Origin: Deltaproteobacteria bacterium HGW-Deltaproteobacteria-18
Lineage (GTDB): Bacteria > Desulfobacterota > Desulfovibrionia > Desulfovibrionales > Desulfomicrobiaceae
Assembly: GCA_002841885.1 (NCBI GenBank)
Contig: PHBE01000002.1
Location: 248,001-312,000 of the forward strand
DNA length: 64,000 nt
Reading direction: 5' to 3'
Numbering within the stretch: position 1 is the stretch's first letter; every line of letters starts with the position of its first letter. The notes under the pieces were generated by a model. The model saw only the letters and a program-made list of their open reading frames with translations, searched no databases and was not told where the DNA came from. The position numbers and the translations under genes are program-made. Shown here piece after piece: positions 6,998-16,891 of this stretch.

Positions 6998-9079
6998 CTA
7001 GACTTGGAATTTTCCAAAATCCGCGATGCGCCCCAGGGTGTTGACCAGTCGATAAAGCAAATTCAAGCGATTGGCACGCAGTCCGGGATCTTCGCACATG
7101 ACCATGACCCCGTCGAAGAATTCGTCCACGGCCGGGCGCAGCACCCTCAGACGGGACAGCATGTTCGGATAGTCCGCCGTCGCCGCCAGTTCGACCCAAA
7201 CAGGCTCGATCCCCTGCAGCGTGGCCCAAAACGATTTCTCCGCATCGACCTCAAGAAGGTCCTCGCGCACCACGCCCGAAAGATCCTGATCGGCCTGCTT
7301 ACGGATGATGTTCGCCGCACGTTTGAAGGTCAGCACCGAAGCTTCGAAATCATCTTCGCGGCTGAATTCCGCCAGGGCGTTCACACGCAGCCAGGTATCG
7401 TGAATGTCGGCAAAACCGGGAGCCATGGCCGCCTCCAGCACCAGGGTCGGAACACCCTGGCCGTTCCAGTAGGCGCGCAGGCGCTGCCCGAAGAAATCCA
7501 TGAGCTTTTCCAGGGCCTCGTCCTCGCCGAACTTCCAGTTTACTCCGGCATAACCCTGCTGAGCCTGGCGCAGCAGGACCGAGATATCGACCTTGAGTCC
7601 CAATTCCAGAATGATGCGGCACGCGCCAAGGGCGTTGCGGCGCAGCGCGTACGGGTCGGCAGCACCCGTGGGCATCATGCCCAGGCCAAAGCACCCGGCA
7701 AGGTTATCGAGCTTGTCGGCCAGAGACAGGATGGCGCCGGCCATGCTTGAAGGCAAATCCGAATCCTGCCCCGCAGGAAGGTACTGATCGTAGAGAGCCT
7801 GGGCCACGACCTCGCTCTCCCCCTTGAGACGGGCGTAGATGCCGCCCATCTTGCCCTGCAGGTCATCGAATTCGTAAACCATCTCCGAAACCAGATCGGC
7901 TTTGGAGAGGCGTCCCGCGCGGGCCATGGCGTCCTGCAGCTCGGGAGCGACGCTTGACGCGATGAAGGAACAGAGCTTTTCAAGCCTGCGGGTCTTTTCG
8001 CCCATGGTGCCCAGAGGCCCGATGAAGATGACCCTGTCCAGCTTGTCCAGCCAGTGATCGAAGGTCGCGGCGCAGTCGGCCTCCCAGAAAAAGCGGGCGT
8101 CCTCCAGGCGGGCGCGAAGCACCCTCTCCCAGCCCTTGCGCACAAGTGCCGGTTCGCGGGACTCGATGTTGGCGGCGGTCAAAAAATACGGCAGCAGCTT
8201 TCCGTCCGCACCGCGCAGGCCAAAGCTTTTCTGATGCGTCTCCATGCTGGTCAGCAGGACCTCGGCCGGAAGCTCAAGAAATTTTTCATGAAACCCGCCG
8301 AGCATGGCGCGAGGCGTCTCGACCAGATTGGCGACCTGATCGAGCAGGGACTGCGACCACTCGACGCTGCCGCCCACTTCGTCGGCAAGCCTGTCGCCCT
8401 CGGCCTTGATGGCATGCTTGCGGTCGGCGGCGTCCAGGATGACCTTGCCCTCTTCGGCAAGAATCCGGGCGTAATCGTCGGCATGAGACACCGCGAAGGG
8501 CCCAGGACCCATGACCCGGTGCCCCCTGGTCTGGCTGGAAGCCGTGAGGCCGGCAAAGTCGAAAGGAACAACATCACTGTCCAACATGGCCAAAATCCAG
8601 CGCACCGGGCGCCCAAAGGTGCATTCCTTGCCCATCCACTGCATTTTCTTGGGAAAAGTCAGATTCGGCAGAATCGCCCGGCAGGCTTCGGACAGGATCT
8701 CGACTGCAGTTCGCCCTCCCACGGTTTTCTTCAGGGCCAGATACTCGCCCTTGTCCGTCTTTTCCACGTAGATCCGCTCGAAATCCACGTCCTGGGACTT
8801 GGCGAATCCCAGTCCGGCCTTGGTCGGATTGCCATCGGCGTCGAAGGCGATGCGCGCCGGAGGGCCCGATACCACTATCTCCTCGGTCTTCTGCATGTCG
8901 GCCAGGCCTGAGATATCGACCACCAGCCGCCTCGGGGTTGATGCCGTGGCGACGCGGCCGTATTCCAGGCCCGTCTCGGACAGATGGGCCACAAAACGAT
9001 CCGCCAGTTCCCGGTCCAGAAGGGGCAGGAAACGCGCCGGCATTTCCTCCACACCGATTTCAAGAACAAAATGCCTCAT
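6998..9079 (-). CDS. glyS: Glycyl-tRNA synthetase, beta subunit
   Basis: A 693-residue beta subunit of the bacterial alpha2beta2 glycyl-tRNA synthetase; it binds tRNA(Gly) and supports the catalytic alpha subunit. The N-terminus FVLEIGVEEMPARFLPLL and internal FPKKMQWMGKECTFGRPVRW and YLPAGQDSDLPSSMAGAILS are conserved GlyS blocks; the C-terminal part resembles a DALR/anticodon-binding domain. It lies 40 bp downstream of glyQ in the same orientation. Length is normal for the family (about 690). Confidence 0.97.
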   Translation of the reverse strand: MRHFVLEIGVEEMPARFLPLLDRELADRFVAHLSETGLEYGRVATASTPRRLVVDISGLADMQKTEEIVVSGPPARIAFDADGNPTKAGLGFAKSQDVDFERIYVEKTDKGEYLALKKTVGGRTAVEILSEACRAILPNLTFPKKMQWMGKECTFGRPVRWILAMLDSDVVPFDFAGLTASSQTRGHRVMGPGPFAVSHADDYARILAEEGKVILDAADRKHAIKAEGDRLADEVGGSVEWSQSLLDQVANLVETPRAMLGGFHEKFLELPAEVLLTSMETHQKSFGLRGADGKLLPYFLTAANIESREPALVRKGWERVLRARLEDARFFWEADCAATFDHWLDKLDRVIFIGPLGTMGEKTRRLEKLCSFIASSVAPELQDAMARAGRLSKADLVSEMVYEFDDLQGKMGGIYARLKGESEVVAQALYDQYLPAGQDSDLPSSMAGAILSLADKLDNLAGCFGLGMMPTGAADPYALRRNALGACRIILELGLKVDISVLLRQAQQGYAGVNWKFGEDEALEKLMDFFGQRLRAYWNGQGVPTLVLEAAMAPGFADIHDTWLRVNALAEFSREDDFEASVLTFKRAANIIRKQADQDLSGVVREDLLEVDAEKSFWATLQGIEPVWVELAATADYPNMLSRLRVLRPAVDEFFDGVMVMCEDPGLRANRLNLLYRLVNTLGRIADFGKFQV

Positions 9080-9119
9080 AAAAACTCCCTATCTAAAAAC
9101 CCTTCAAAAAGGGGGACGG

Positions 9120-9989
9120 TTAGGATTTCAGGAGCGGGTGCCCCATGGCCTCGCGCTGCTCCACGTAAAGCCTGGCTACGTTCGACGCCAGGGCGCGCAC
9201 CCGGGCGATATACTTGGCCCGCTCGGTGATGGAGATCGCGCCGCGCGCATCCAGCAGATTGAAGGTATGGGAACATTTCAGGCAGAAATCATAGGCGGGC
9301 CAGGGCAATCCGGCTTCGCACAGCTTGGCGCTCTCGGCCTCGCAGGAATTGAAGAACCCCAGCAGCATGTCCTGGCTGGAGTGATCGAAATTGTATTTGG
9401 AGTGCTCCACCTCGGCCTGATGATAGACCTGCCCATACGTCACATGGTCGTTCCAGGCCAGGTCGTAGACTGACTCCTTTTCCTGCAGATACATGCACAG
9501 CCGCTCCACACCGTAGGTGATCTCGCAGCTTATAGGCTCAAGATTGATGCCCCCGACCTGCTGAAAATAGGTGAACTGGGTCACTTCCATGCCGTTGAGC
9601 CACACTTCCCAGCCCAGGCCCCAGGCGCCAAGCGTCGGGCTCTCCCAGTCGTCCTCGACAAAGCGGATGTCATGGACGTGCTTGTCGATGCCGAGAACCC
9701 CGAGGCTGTCCAGATAAAGTTCCAGAACATTGGCCGGAGAGGGCTTCAGGATGACCTGGAACTGGAAATAATGCTGCAGACGGTTCGGGTTCTCGCCGTA
9801 GCGCCCGTCCGTAGGCCTGCGGGTGGATTCGGGATAGGCCACCTTCCATGGCTCGGGCCCCAGCACCCGCAAAAAAGTGGACGGGTTGAACGTTCCCGCC
9901 CCGACTTCCATGTCGTATGGAAACTGCAACACACAGCCCTGATCGGCCCAGAAACGCTGCAGGTTGGTAATGACGTCCTGAAAATTCAT
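9120..9989 (-). CDS. glyQ: Glycyl-tRNA synthetase, alpha subunit
   Basis: A 289-residue catalytic subunit that makes glycyl-adenylate and, with GlyS, charges tRNA(Gly). It starts at [14 protein letters not shown] (ATG 9987-9989), preceded by an AAGGAG site; the longer frame upstream is shadow. Conserved blocks include [40 protein letters not shown] and [17 protein letters not shown]. It follows recO by 29 bp. Confidence 0.97.
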   Translation of the reverse strand: MNFQDVITNLQRFWADQGCVLQFPYDMEVGAGTFNPSTFLRVLGPEPWKVAYPESTRRPTDGRYGENPNRLQHYFQFQVILKPSPANVLELYLDSLGVLGIDKHVHDIRFVEDDWESPTLGAWGLGWEVWLNGMEVTQFTYFQQVGGINLEPISCEITYGVERLCMYLQEKESVYDLAWNDHVTYGQVYHQAEVEHSKYNFDHSSQDMLLGFFNSCEAESAKLCEAGLPWPAYDFCLKCSHTFNLLDARGAISITERAKYIARVRALASNVARLYVEQREAMGHPLLKS

Positions 9990-10018
9990 GCACAAGCTCC
10001 TTAAGGAATCTATTCTGC

Positions 10019-10762
10019 CTAGCTCCGCACGAAGCGATTGCCTTCGCAGGTCAGGCCAAGATGACATTGAACAAAAGCATCCACCAGACGGACGCACTCT
10101 TCCCGCACCTTGGCCGAAGGCACCCAGTCCGCCCATTCCCTGGGGCCGGAGCGGGCCAGGCCAAAAAGCAGGCTCAAGGTTTCGCGGGAAGTGGAAATTT
10201 TGGCACCACCGCCGGAAGGACACCGCAGGCAGTAAAGCCCGCCTTCCTGCACGGCGAAAACGGCGCGGTGATGGGCATCGAGCGGTCCTCCGCACTGCCG
10301 GCACCGCTGCAGATCCGGCTGATAGCCCTGGGAGAAGGCCATCTTGGCCCGGAACATGAGCGGGATGAACCATGATCCCGGCCGGTCCTCGTCCAGGGCC
10401 TCGAGAGTCTCGAGCAAAAGCTCGTGGGCCGGGGCATAACCGTCGGGAGTAAATGGCAGGGATTCGAAAAACCGCACGCAGTTGCTGACCATGCCGAGCT
10501 TCTTCAGATCACGCTTGAGCTCCCCGAAGCCGTTGATAAGCGTGCCCTCCTGCAGGCACAAATACTCCTGCCGCCCCTGGCTGACGCGAAAATGGACCTG
10601 ACTGAGCTGATCCAGACAGCCGCAGAAACGCTTGCGACTGCGGCGTCCGCCAAAGGCGAAGGCGGTCAGAAGGCCGTGCGTGGGAGAAAAAAAACGGACC
10701 CAGCAGTCCGCTTCTCGAAAAGTGCCCACCCGCAGCACCAGGACCTTTTCAGAAAATTCCAT
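10019..10762 (-). CDS. recO: DNA repair protein RecO
   Basis: A 247-residue recombination mediator that loads RecA with RecR in the RecF pathway. An N-terminal OB-fold is indicated by [20 protein letters not shown] and [17 protein letters not shown], and the C-terminal zinc site CRQCGGPL...YCLRC is intact. Length agrees with the family (about 240-250). It sits 30 bp after the RodZ-like gene in a same-strand gene run. Confidence 0.9.
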   Translation of the reverse strand: MEFSEKVLVLRVGTFREADCWVRFFSPTHGLLTAFAFGGRRSRKRFCGCLDQLSQVHFRVSQGRQEYLCLQEGTLINGFGELKRDLKKLGMVSNCVRFFESLPFTPDGYAPAHELLLETLEALDEDRPGSWFIPLMFRAKMAFSQGYQPDLQRCRQCGGPLDAHHRAVFAVQEGGLYCLRCPSGGGAKISTSRETLSLLFGLARSGPREWADWVPSAKVREECVRLVDAFVQCHLGLTCEGNRFVRS

Positions 10763-10792
10763 GTTCCGTCCCCGGTCCCACGTCTGCCGCGC

Positions 10793-11737
10793 CTATTCCA
10801 CGACCAGGGTCTTAACCTCGCCCAGAGCTCCCTCGAAGGGATAGGGCTGACCGTCGAGTTCAAGCTTGACCCCGCCCGCGTTGCCGAACTTGATGCTCAG
10901 GGATTCGCTGAAGGCAACCGTGGCTGACTCGCCCTTGCGCAGGAAATAATCCAGAATCTTGTCGTCGGGCCGGGCCTGCAGCCAACTCGCGGAATGAGCC
11001 ACAATGCGCAGGCTGCGTTCCCTGACGGGCGTCACGGGAGCGGCAGGCTGCTCCGGCCGGACGTCCTTAGCCACTTCGGCGGACGGTTCGACGGCGGCAG
11101 GCTGCGCCGGTTCCGGAGCGCCCGCTTCCACCACAGAAGCGGAGGCCTCGGTGGTGGCGTTCAGTGCGTCTTCAGCGGTGGCATTGGCGCCCATATCCGC
11201 TCCGGCCTGTGCCGTCGGCGTGGCCGCCACTTCCTGCATCTGGGTCATCGGGGCAGGCAGAGACCCGGACGGCAGAACTTCCGCCGGAGGGACCGCAGGG
11301 CTCATCTCTTCTTCCACCGGAGCGGGAGCTTCGGGAGTCCGCCCACGATAGTGGTCGAAAACATACCATCCCAGGGCCCCGAGGAGCAGAATGCCCAGAA
11401 TCGCTACAATGCGCACGGTGGTCACGACATTGCCCGAATCGTGCATCTTGACGTGGATATGGGGCGCATGGGAGTCCGCCTGATCGCTATCCTTGGGCAC
11501 TGGGTATTCACGACTGAAATGCGCGCACAATTCCTGCGCGTCCAGACCCAGCAACAAGGCGTAGCTCCGCACAAAACCCCTGGCGTAGACTGCGTGAGGA
11601 AATCTCGCGCTGTTGCCTTCTTCGAGGGCAACAATGACGGAAGGGGCTATCTTGGTCTTCTCTTCGACCGCCTCGACTGTCAGCCCTTTTCGTTCTCGGC
11701 CTTCGCGCAGTGCCGTTCCGATCTCAATCAAATCCAT
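10793..11737 (-). CDS. rodZ: RodZ-like helix-turn-helix membrane protein
   Basis: A 314-residue bitopic protein. An N-terminal Xre-type helix-turn-helix (residues about 5-70; IGTALREGRERKGLTVEAVE) is followed by one transmembrane segment (about 108-127), a Pro/Ala/Glu-rich periplasmic linker (about 135-235) and a C-terminal beta domain of the DUF4115 type containing SASWLQARPDDKILDYFLRK. This is RodZ architecture; RodZ links MreB to the elongasome and sets rod shape. No mre gene is in the window, so the cell-shape role is by family only. Confidence 0.8.
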   Translation of the reverse strand: MDLIEIGTALREGRERKGLTVEAVEEKTKIAPSVIVALEEGNSARFPHAVYARGFVRSYALLLGLDAQELCAHFSREYPVPKDSDQADSHAPHIHVKMHDSGNVVTTVRIVAILGILLLGALGWYVFDHYRGRTPEAPAPVEEEMSPAVPPAEVLPSGSLPAPMTQMQEVAATPTAQAGADMGANATAEDALNATTEASASVVEAGAPEPAQPAAVEPSAEVAKDVRPEQPAAPVTPVRERSLRIVAHSASWLQARPDDKILDYFLRKGESATVAFSESLSIKFGNAGGVKLELDGQPYPFEGALGEVKTLVVE

Positions 11738-11776
11738 ATTCAGGAAACTCCATGCATGGTTTGTCGAATCGCAGAC

Positions 11777-12694
11777 TTAAAGCTTGTTCTGGATGATGGC
11801 CTTGCCGCGCAGACCGTCCATGTATTCCTTGAAGCGCTCTTCCAGCTTGGGTCGCATGATGGCTTCCCGCACATCTTCATCCATGGCGGCCTGCTCCTGA
11901 GGCGCTCCGTCCCGACGGTTCAGCAGTTTCAGGATGACCCATTTGTCCTCGATCAGAAAAGGCTTGCTCAGTTCGCCCACACTCAGAGATCGCAGGCCTT
12001 CGCGCCATGGCTCGGCCAATTCCCTCCAACGCACGTCGCTCATGACGCCGTTGTCGGCCTTGGGACCGATGGAATAACGAGCCACGGCTTCATCCAGGCT
12101 GACCTCTCCCGCGCTCAAAGACTGCCAGACCGATTTGGCGCGCTCCTCTTCCACGAGCACGAGCATCTGCACGTCCACGATGCGTTCGGTGGTCAGTTCA
12201 GCGCTGTTCTGAGCCTTGTAGGCGTCAATCTCTTCCTGGGTGACCACGACCTTGCGTCGCACCATGTAGCCGAGCATCTTGTGCTTGATGATGTCTTCGT
12301 GGCTGCGCTCCTTGAATTGTTCGGGAGTCAGGCCCTGAAGACGCAAGGTGCGCTCGAAATCCTCTTCACTCAGACGGCGGCGGGCCTTGAACTGGCGGAT
12401 CTCATTATCCACTTCGGAATCGGAGACCTCGATCTTGAGCCGCTTTGCTTCCTGCCGCAGGATGATGCCATCGATCATTTCGCTGAGGACCTGGGGAGCA
12501 ATTTTTTCGGCCGTTTCGGGATCAGGGGTCTGGCCTACGACAAGACGGATCTGCTGCTGCAATTCCTGGTAGGTGATGATCTCGCCATTGACCACGGCCA
12601 CGATGCGATCGACCATCTGCGCGGCCTGACCGAGGCCCGCGAGGACACAGAAAAGAGAAAACGCCAAGACAGCACAAACACTGCATTTTTTCAT
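11777..12694 (-). CDS. SurA-like periplasmic peptidyl-prolyl isomerase/chaperone
   Basis: A 305-residue exported protein with a signal peptide (MKKCSVCAVLAFSLFCVLAG, cleavage after about residue 25) followed by MVDRIVAVVNGEIITYQEL, the usual beginning of mature SurA N-domains. One parvulin (PpiC) domain follows near residues 170-270 (ARYSIGPKADNGVMSDVRW; LIEDKWVILKLLNRRD). It should assist outer-membrane protein folding in the periplasm. It has one rotamase domain, whereas E. coli SurA has two. It begins a same-strand run with rodZ and recO. Confidence 0.85.
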   Translation of the reverse strand: MKKCSVCAVLAFSLFCVLAGLGQAAQMVDRIVAVVNGEIITYQELQQQIRLVVGQTPDPETAEKIAPQVLSEMIDGIILRQEAKRLKIEVSDSEVDNEIRQFKARRRLSEEDFERTLRLQGLTPEQFKERSHEDIIKHKMLGYMVRRKVVVTQEEIDAYKAQNSAELTTERIVDVQMLVLVEEERAKSVWQSLSAGEVSLDEAVARYSIGPKADNGVMSDVRWRELAEPWREGLRSLSVGELSKPFLIEDKWVILKLLNRRDGAPQEQAAMDEDVREAIMRPKLEERFKEYMDGLRGKAIIQNKL

Positions 12695-12890
12695 AAATCA
12701 GGTCTCATTTTATTTATTTGAGGAACCGCGCAGGCCCTTATGTCCCGCACATCATTTTCCGGACCGGCAACAAAGGCACTCTGGCAACCTTTCGGCTGCT
12801 CTCGAAGAAGTTGAGACAATGCGCCCACGTACTACCCTCCAGCGCTGACCGAGTCCAGTTCAAACTTGGAGAGGCTCCCGGCGCGGGCCT

Positions 12891-15800
12891 TCACAGCCTG
12901 ATCCGCTCCCTGAGCACCAGCAGCATGTCTTTGAGCGCATGCATGGCCAGGGTCGGCGAGGCACCGGACAGGCGCAGCTCAAGCTTGGCCGGAGGCAGAA
13001 TCCGGGCACAGGCGGCATTTTCGCCCACCCAATCCATGAGTTTGGAAAGGTCAATGTTGTGCCGGGTTTCGTCCCAGTGGATAAGCGCCCTTTCCTCGAA
13101 CAGATCCACCCGCACCGCGCCCAGCCTGCGCGTGTCGATCTTGATCATGAGCACGGCCACAAAGGTTTTCAGCGCCTCGGGCAGGGAGCCGAAACGGTCG
13201 CGCATGTCGTCCACGATCTCGACGATGGCCCCCTCGTCGTGGCAGGAGGATAAAGCCTTGTAGTAATGCAGGCGCTCCTTGCCGTCGGCCACGTATTCCT
13301 CGGGGATGAGGGCCTGGAAGCCGAGGTTGAGCTCGGGCTCGATCTCCGTCTCGACCTTTCCGCCGCGCAGCCTGGTGACCTCTTCTTCGAGCATCTCCAA
13401 GAAGAGGTCCAGCCCCACCTTGCCGATGGTCCCGGACTGGGCTTCGCCAAGAATGTTCCCGGCCCCGCGCAGACGCAGGTCCTCCATGGCCACCTTGAAA
13501 CCGGCCCCGAGGTAATCCATGTCGAGGATGATCTTGAGCCGCTTGCGCGAGGTCTCCTGCAGGCGGTCCAGGTCGGGGATGATGAAATAGGCGTAGGCCT
13601 GCTCGCTGGAGCGCCCCACCCGTCCGCGCAACTGGTAAAGCTGGCCGAGCCCGAAGAGCTGGGCCTGGTCGACGATGAGGGTGTTGGCGCGGGGAAAATC
13701 CAGACCCGACTCGATGATGGCCGTACACACCAGCACGTCGAGCTCGCCGTGCCAGAATTTGTGCATGGTCTCTTCGAGATCCTGGGCCTTCATCTGTCCA
13801 TGCCCCATGCCCACCCTGGCCCCGGGGACCAGGGAGGACACGAACTCCACCACCCGCTCCAGGCCCTGCACCCGGTTGTAGACCCAGAAAACCTGACCGC
13901 CCCGGGCCAGCTCGCGCTCCAGGATCGCCTTGAGCTGGGCCGGATCGCGTTCCAGCAGGGACGTCTCCACGGGTTTGCGGTCACGCGGAGGGGTTTCAAT
14001 GACGCTGAGGCCCCGGATGCCGGAAAGGGACAGTTGCAGGGTACGCGGAATGGGCGTGGCGGTAAGGGTCAGGACATCGATGGTCGAACGCATCTTCTTG
14101 ATGCGCTCCTTGTGCTTGACGCCGAAACGCTGCTCCTCGTCGAGAATCAGGAGAGCCAGATTGGAGAATTCCACATCCTTGGAGAGCATCCGGTGGGTGC
14201 CGATCAGAACGTCCACCTGCCCGCGCCTCACGGCTTCCAGGGTCCGCTTCTGCGCGGCAGCGGGAACAAAGCGGCTGAGCAGGCCCACAGTGATGGAGAA
14301 CGGCTCCATGCGCTGCCTGAAAGTCTGGTAATGCTGTTCGGCCAGGACGGTGGTCGGACACAACAGGGCCACCTGCTTTCCGTCCAGGACTGCCCTGAAG
14401 GCCGCGCGCAGGGCCACTTCGGTCTTGCCGAAGCCCACATCGCCGCAGACCAGCCGGTCCATGGGCTCGGGCTTCTCCATGTCGGCCAGGACGTCGGCGA
14501 TGGCCTTCTCCTGGTCGCGCGTCTCCTCAAACCCGAAGCTGGCTTCGAATTCCCAGTAAAGCTCCGAGATGGGATTGTACTGAAACCCCTTGGTGATCTT
14601 GCGGAAGGCGTACATCTCGACCAGATCGCGCGCGATCTTGGCGATGGACTGGCGGGTGCGCTCGCGGGCCTTGCTCCAGGCCGCGCTGCCCAGGCGGTCC
14701 AGGGCCGGGGCTGCGCCGTCCGGCCCCTTGTAGCGCTGCACCTGACCCAGGCGGTCCACGGGCAGATAGAGCCGATCCTCACCGTCGTACTGCAACAGAA
14801 GATAGTCGTTGGCGACATCTCCGAACTTGATGCGATGCAAGCCGCCAAAGCGGCACAGGCCGTAGTCGCGATGGACCAGAAGGTCCCCGCATTCAAGCTC
14901 ATCGAAAGCATCGAGACCCTTGAACGCCTTGCCCGCGCTGCGTTGCGCCTTGGGAGCACCCGGCTGGAGCACGGACTCGGGCAGAATCTGAATTTCGGCC
15001 CAGGGCAGGCGCATGCCATGCCCGAGGGAGCCTACCAGCGCGAAGATTCCCCTGCCCGTGGCGTCGTACTCGGTTTTGAGCACATGGTCGTCTTGGGCCG
15101 CGAGCTGCAGAAATTTCTTGCGGGACTGTTCGGTATGGAAACAGAAGATGGTCTGGGCGTAGGTCTTGCGCCAGACGGCAAGCTCCTGCATCAGCGCACG
15201 CCATGGCCTGGAGCGGCTTTCCGGAGTCCAGAACAGATCCTCAAAGGAGCTTACCCCCTCTTCCGGCAGGTCCAGCCCGTCCTCGCGCACGCCCATGACC
15301 AGGCTCTCACAGAGAATCTGCCGGTTGTCCTCCCAGGTCTTGCGCACATCGCCGGGGGTCTGGATCAGGCCGTGGCGCGGCCATTGCCGCTCGTCGTCGC
15401 GAAAAAAATTCTGCCAGGCCCAGCTTGTCTCGTCGAGCTTGGTCCGCAAGTCCTGGGCCTCGGCCATTACAAAGATGCTTCCTTCAGGCAGCCAGGCCTC
15501 CAGGCCCACGGTCCGTGGATAGTACATACTCGGCGGAAGGTGCGGCTGAACCTGCATCAGCTCCTTTTCAAGTTCCGCCCGCACAGGCTTTGAAATCTCT
15601 CCCAGACGCAGCCATCCGTCGAACATGCTCCGGGCCTCTTCCCTGTAGGTATCGGCGCCGATGCATCCGGCCACGGGCAGGATGGTCAAGGATTTGAGGT
15701 CGGCGCGGGACCGCTGGGACATGGGTTCAAAGAGCCGCACCCTTTCAAGGGTATCGCCGAAAAACTCCAGTCGCAGCGGGTGGTCGTATCCGGGACAGAA

Positions 15801-16328
15801 GATGTCCATGATGTCGCCGCGCAGGGAGGTCTCGCCCACGGCGGTGACCATGGACACGCGCGCATAGCCCCAATTGACCAGCGTCTCCAGGAGATCCTCC
15901 TGGGATATCTCTTCACCCTCCGACAGCTCCAGGTGCTCCCGCTGCAAAAGTTCCGGATGCGGCCATTTCTGGATCAGGTTTTCAAGCGGCAAGAGCACTC
16001 CGCGCCCCCGCTTCTTCCGTGCCAGGGCGAAAAGAGTCCGCCAGCGTTCCGGCCAGGGAGAACGGCGCGACTCTTCCACTGGATAATGGGGAAAGCGCAG
16101 CCAGCGTCGGTCCCAGAAGGAAAGATTTTTGTCTGCGGGCGAGAAGAGGCGAGCCAGGGAATCGTACAGGGGCAGATCCGCGCTCGGCGGCAGCACCAGC
16201 ACGACATTGTGCCCCTTTTCGATCAGCGCCTGAGCCAGGGACATCTGCGAGGCGGGACCGCTTTTGAAGATTCTGGTTTGACGCTCGGCGCCGTCGATGA
16301 GCTTCTGCAAGGCTTGAGGGATGATCAC
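12891..16328 (-). CDS. mfd: Transcription-repair coupling factor Mfd
   Basis: A large DNA translocase that removes RNA polymerase stalled at lesions and recruits UvrA. Visible are the UvrB-like N-terminal region, the CarD-like RNA-polymerase-interaction domain (DLLVHRDYGLCRFGGLHRI), RecG-type helicase motifs (CGDVGFGKTEVALRAAF; LALLILDEEQRFGVKHKERI; LTLTATPIPRTLQLSLSGIR) and a C-terminal TRCF domain. I chose the GTG at 16328 (1145 residues, close to E. coli's 1148): homology begins at IIPQALQKL, and a terminator-like hairpin (16362-16389) lies in the 35-codon upstream extension to an ATG at 16433. That ATG start cannot be excluded. Confidence 0.93.
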   Translation of the reverse strand: MIIPQALQKLIDGAERQTRIFKSGPASQMSLAQALIEKGHNVVLVLPPSADLPLYDSLARLFSPADKNLSFWDRRWLRFPHYPVEESRRSPWPERWRTLFALARKKRGRGVLLPLENLIQKWPHPELLQREHLELSEGEEISQEDLLETLVNWGYARVSMVTAVGETSLRGDIMDIFCPGYDHPLRLEFFGDTLERVRLFEPMSQRSRADLKSLTILPVAGCIGADTYREEARSMFDGWLRLGEISKPVRAELEKELMQVQPHLPPSMYYPRTVGLEAWLPEGSIFVMAEAQDLRTKLDETSWAWQNFFRDDERQWPRHGLIQTPGDVRKTWEDNRQILCESLVMGVREDGLDLPEEGVSSFEDLFWTPESRSRPWRALMQELAVWRKTYAQTIFCFHTEQSRKKFLQLAAQDDHVLKTEYDATGRGIFALVGSLGHGMRLPWAEIQILPESVLQPGAPKAQRSAGKAFKGLDAFDELECGDLLVHRDYGLCRFGGLHRIKFGDVANDYLLLQYDGEDRLYLPVDRLGQVQRYKGPDGAAPALDRLGSAAWSKARERTRQSIAKIARDLVEMYAFRKITKGFQYNPISELYWEFEASFGFEETRDQEKAIADVLADMEKPEPMDRLVCGDVGFGKTEVALRAAFRAVLDGKQVALLCPTTVLAEQHYQTFRQRMEPFSITVGLLSRFVPAAAQKRTLEAVRRGQVDVLIGTHRMLSKDVEFSNLALLILDEEQRFGVKHKERIKKMRSTIDVLTLTATPIPRTLQLSLSGIRGLSVIETPPRDRKPVETSLLERDPAQLKAILERELARGGQVFWVYNRVQGLERVVEFVSSLVPGARVGMGHGQMKAQDLEETMHKFWHGELDVLVCTAIIESGLDFPRANTLIVDQAQLFGLGQLYQLRGRVGRSSEQAYAYFIIPDLDRLQETSRKRLKIILDMDYLGAGFKVAMEDLRLRGAGNILGEAQSGTIGKVGLDLFLEMLEEEVTRLRGGKVETEIEPELNLGFQALIPEEYVADGKERLHYYKALSSCHDEGAIVEIVDDMRDRFGSLPEALKTFVAVLMIKIDTRRLGAVRVDLFEERALIHWDETRHNIDLSKLMDWVGENAACARILPPAKLELRLSGASPTLAMHALKDMLLVLRERIRL

Positions 16329-16361
16329 GTGGCGACCGGTCCGGGTTAAAGGCAACGGGTA

Positions 16362-16389
16362 AAAGCCGCCCCCGGGAAGGAGCGGCTTT
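16362..16389 (-). terminator. Terminator-like hairpin in the mfd 5' region
   Basis: An 8-bp GC-rich stem (AAAGCCGC / GCGGCTTT) with a short T-run on the minus strand lies just upstream of the proposed mfd GTG start. It could attenuate mfd, or it could be coding sequence if the longer start is used. Confidence 0.35.
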
Positions 16390-16609
16390 GGAGCCATTGG
16401 CATATTGAAGACAGGCGCGTGACCTGTCCGCATCGAATCGTTTTACGTTGCCCAAAAGAGGGGCAAGGTCAAGCACTTGCGCACGAGGCGGACAGCCTTC
16501 CCGCAAAGAGTACCGTCACGGCCGGACATTTTGGTGGACAGGTCTGAAGCGGGTGCGTATTGGTCGATCCGTACCTAACCGTTCACCACTCACTCCCAAG
16601 GAGCAGTTC

Positions 16610-16819
16610 ATGGCACGATTCCTTCCCAACGAGGATCCCTTCACCCTGGAAGACCAGCTCAAGATCCTCGGCAACGACGAGTTGCTTGATTTCTGGGAAG
16701 AAAGCCAGATGCTCGACCGCTACCTCGAACCCACGGAACATGAAGAACCGCCGTCAATGCACTACGAAAACGCCATCCTGAACGAACTCAGGCTGCGCTA
16801 CTCCATGGGCGAAATATAA
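16610..16819 (+). CDS. Small conserved-looking acidic protein of unknown function
   Basis: A 69-residue, strongly acidic protein (MARFLPNEDPFTLEDQLKIL...). The ATG at 16610 is supported by AAGGAG 7 nt upstream; the longer reading frame to 16448 has no such site. It has no signal peptide, membrane segment or cysteine. The central part LLDFWEESQMLDRYLEP looks helical and amphipathic. It has its own strong terminator and is divergent from mfd, so it is a monocistronic gene. I do not recognise a family; a small protein-binding factor would fit but is speculation. Confidence 0.8.
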   Translation: MARFLPNEDPFTLEDQLKILGNDELLDFWEESQMLDRYLEPTEHEEPPSMHYENAILNELRLRYSMGEI

Positions 16820-16842
16820 AATTCCTGCCATAGACGCTCCAA

Positions 16843-16870
16843 AGCTCCCTTTCCCGGGAGCTTTTTTTTT
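16843..16870 (+). terminator. Intrinsic terminator
   Basis: Stem AGCTCCC / GGGAGCT with loop TTTCCC, followed by nine T, ends the small acidic-protein gene. Confidence 0.9.
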
Positions 16871-16891
16871 GATTACGGACTAGGGCACGAT

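Noticed and set aside
12891-16433. Large plus-strand open frame (13266-15593) opposite mfd
   Set aside because: It is an antisense shadow from strong codon bias; the minus strand contains all Mfd motifs.
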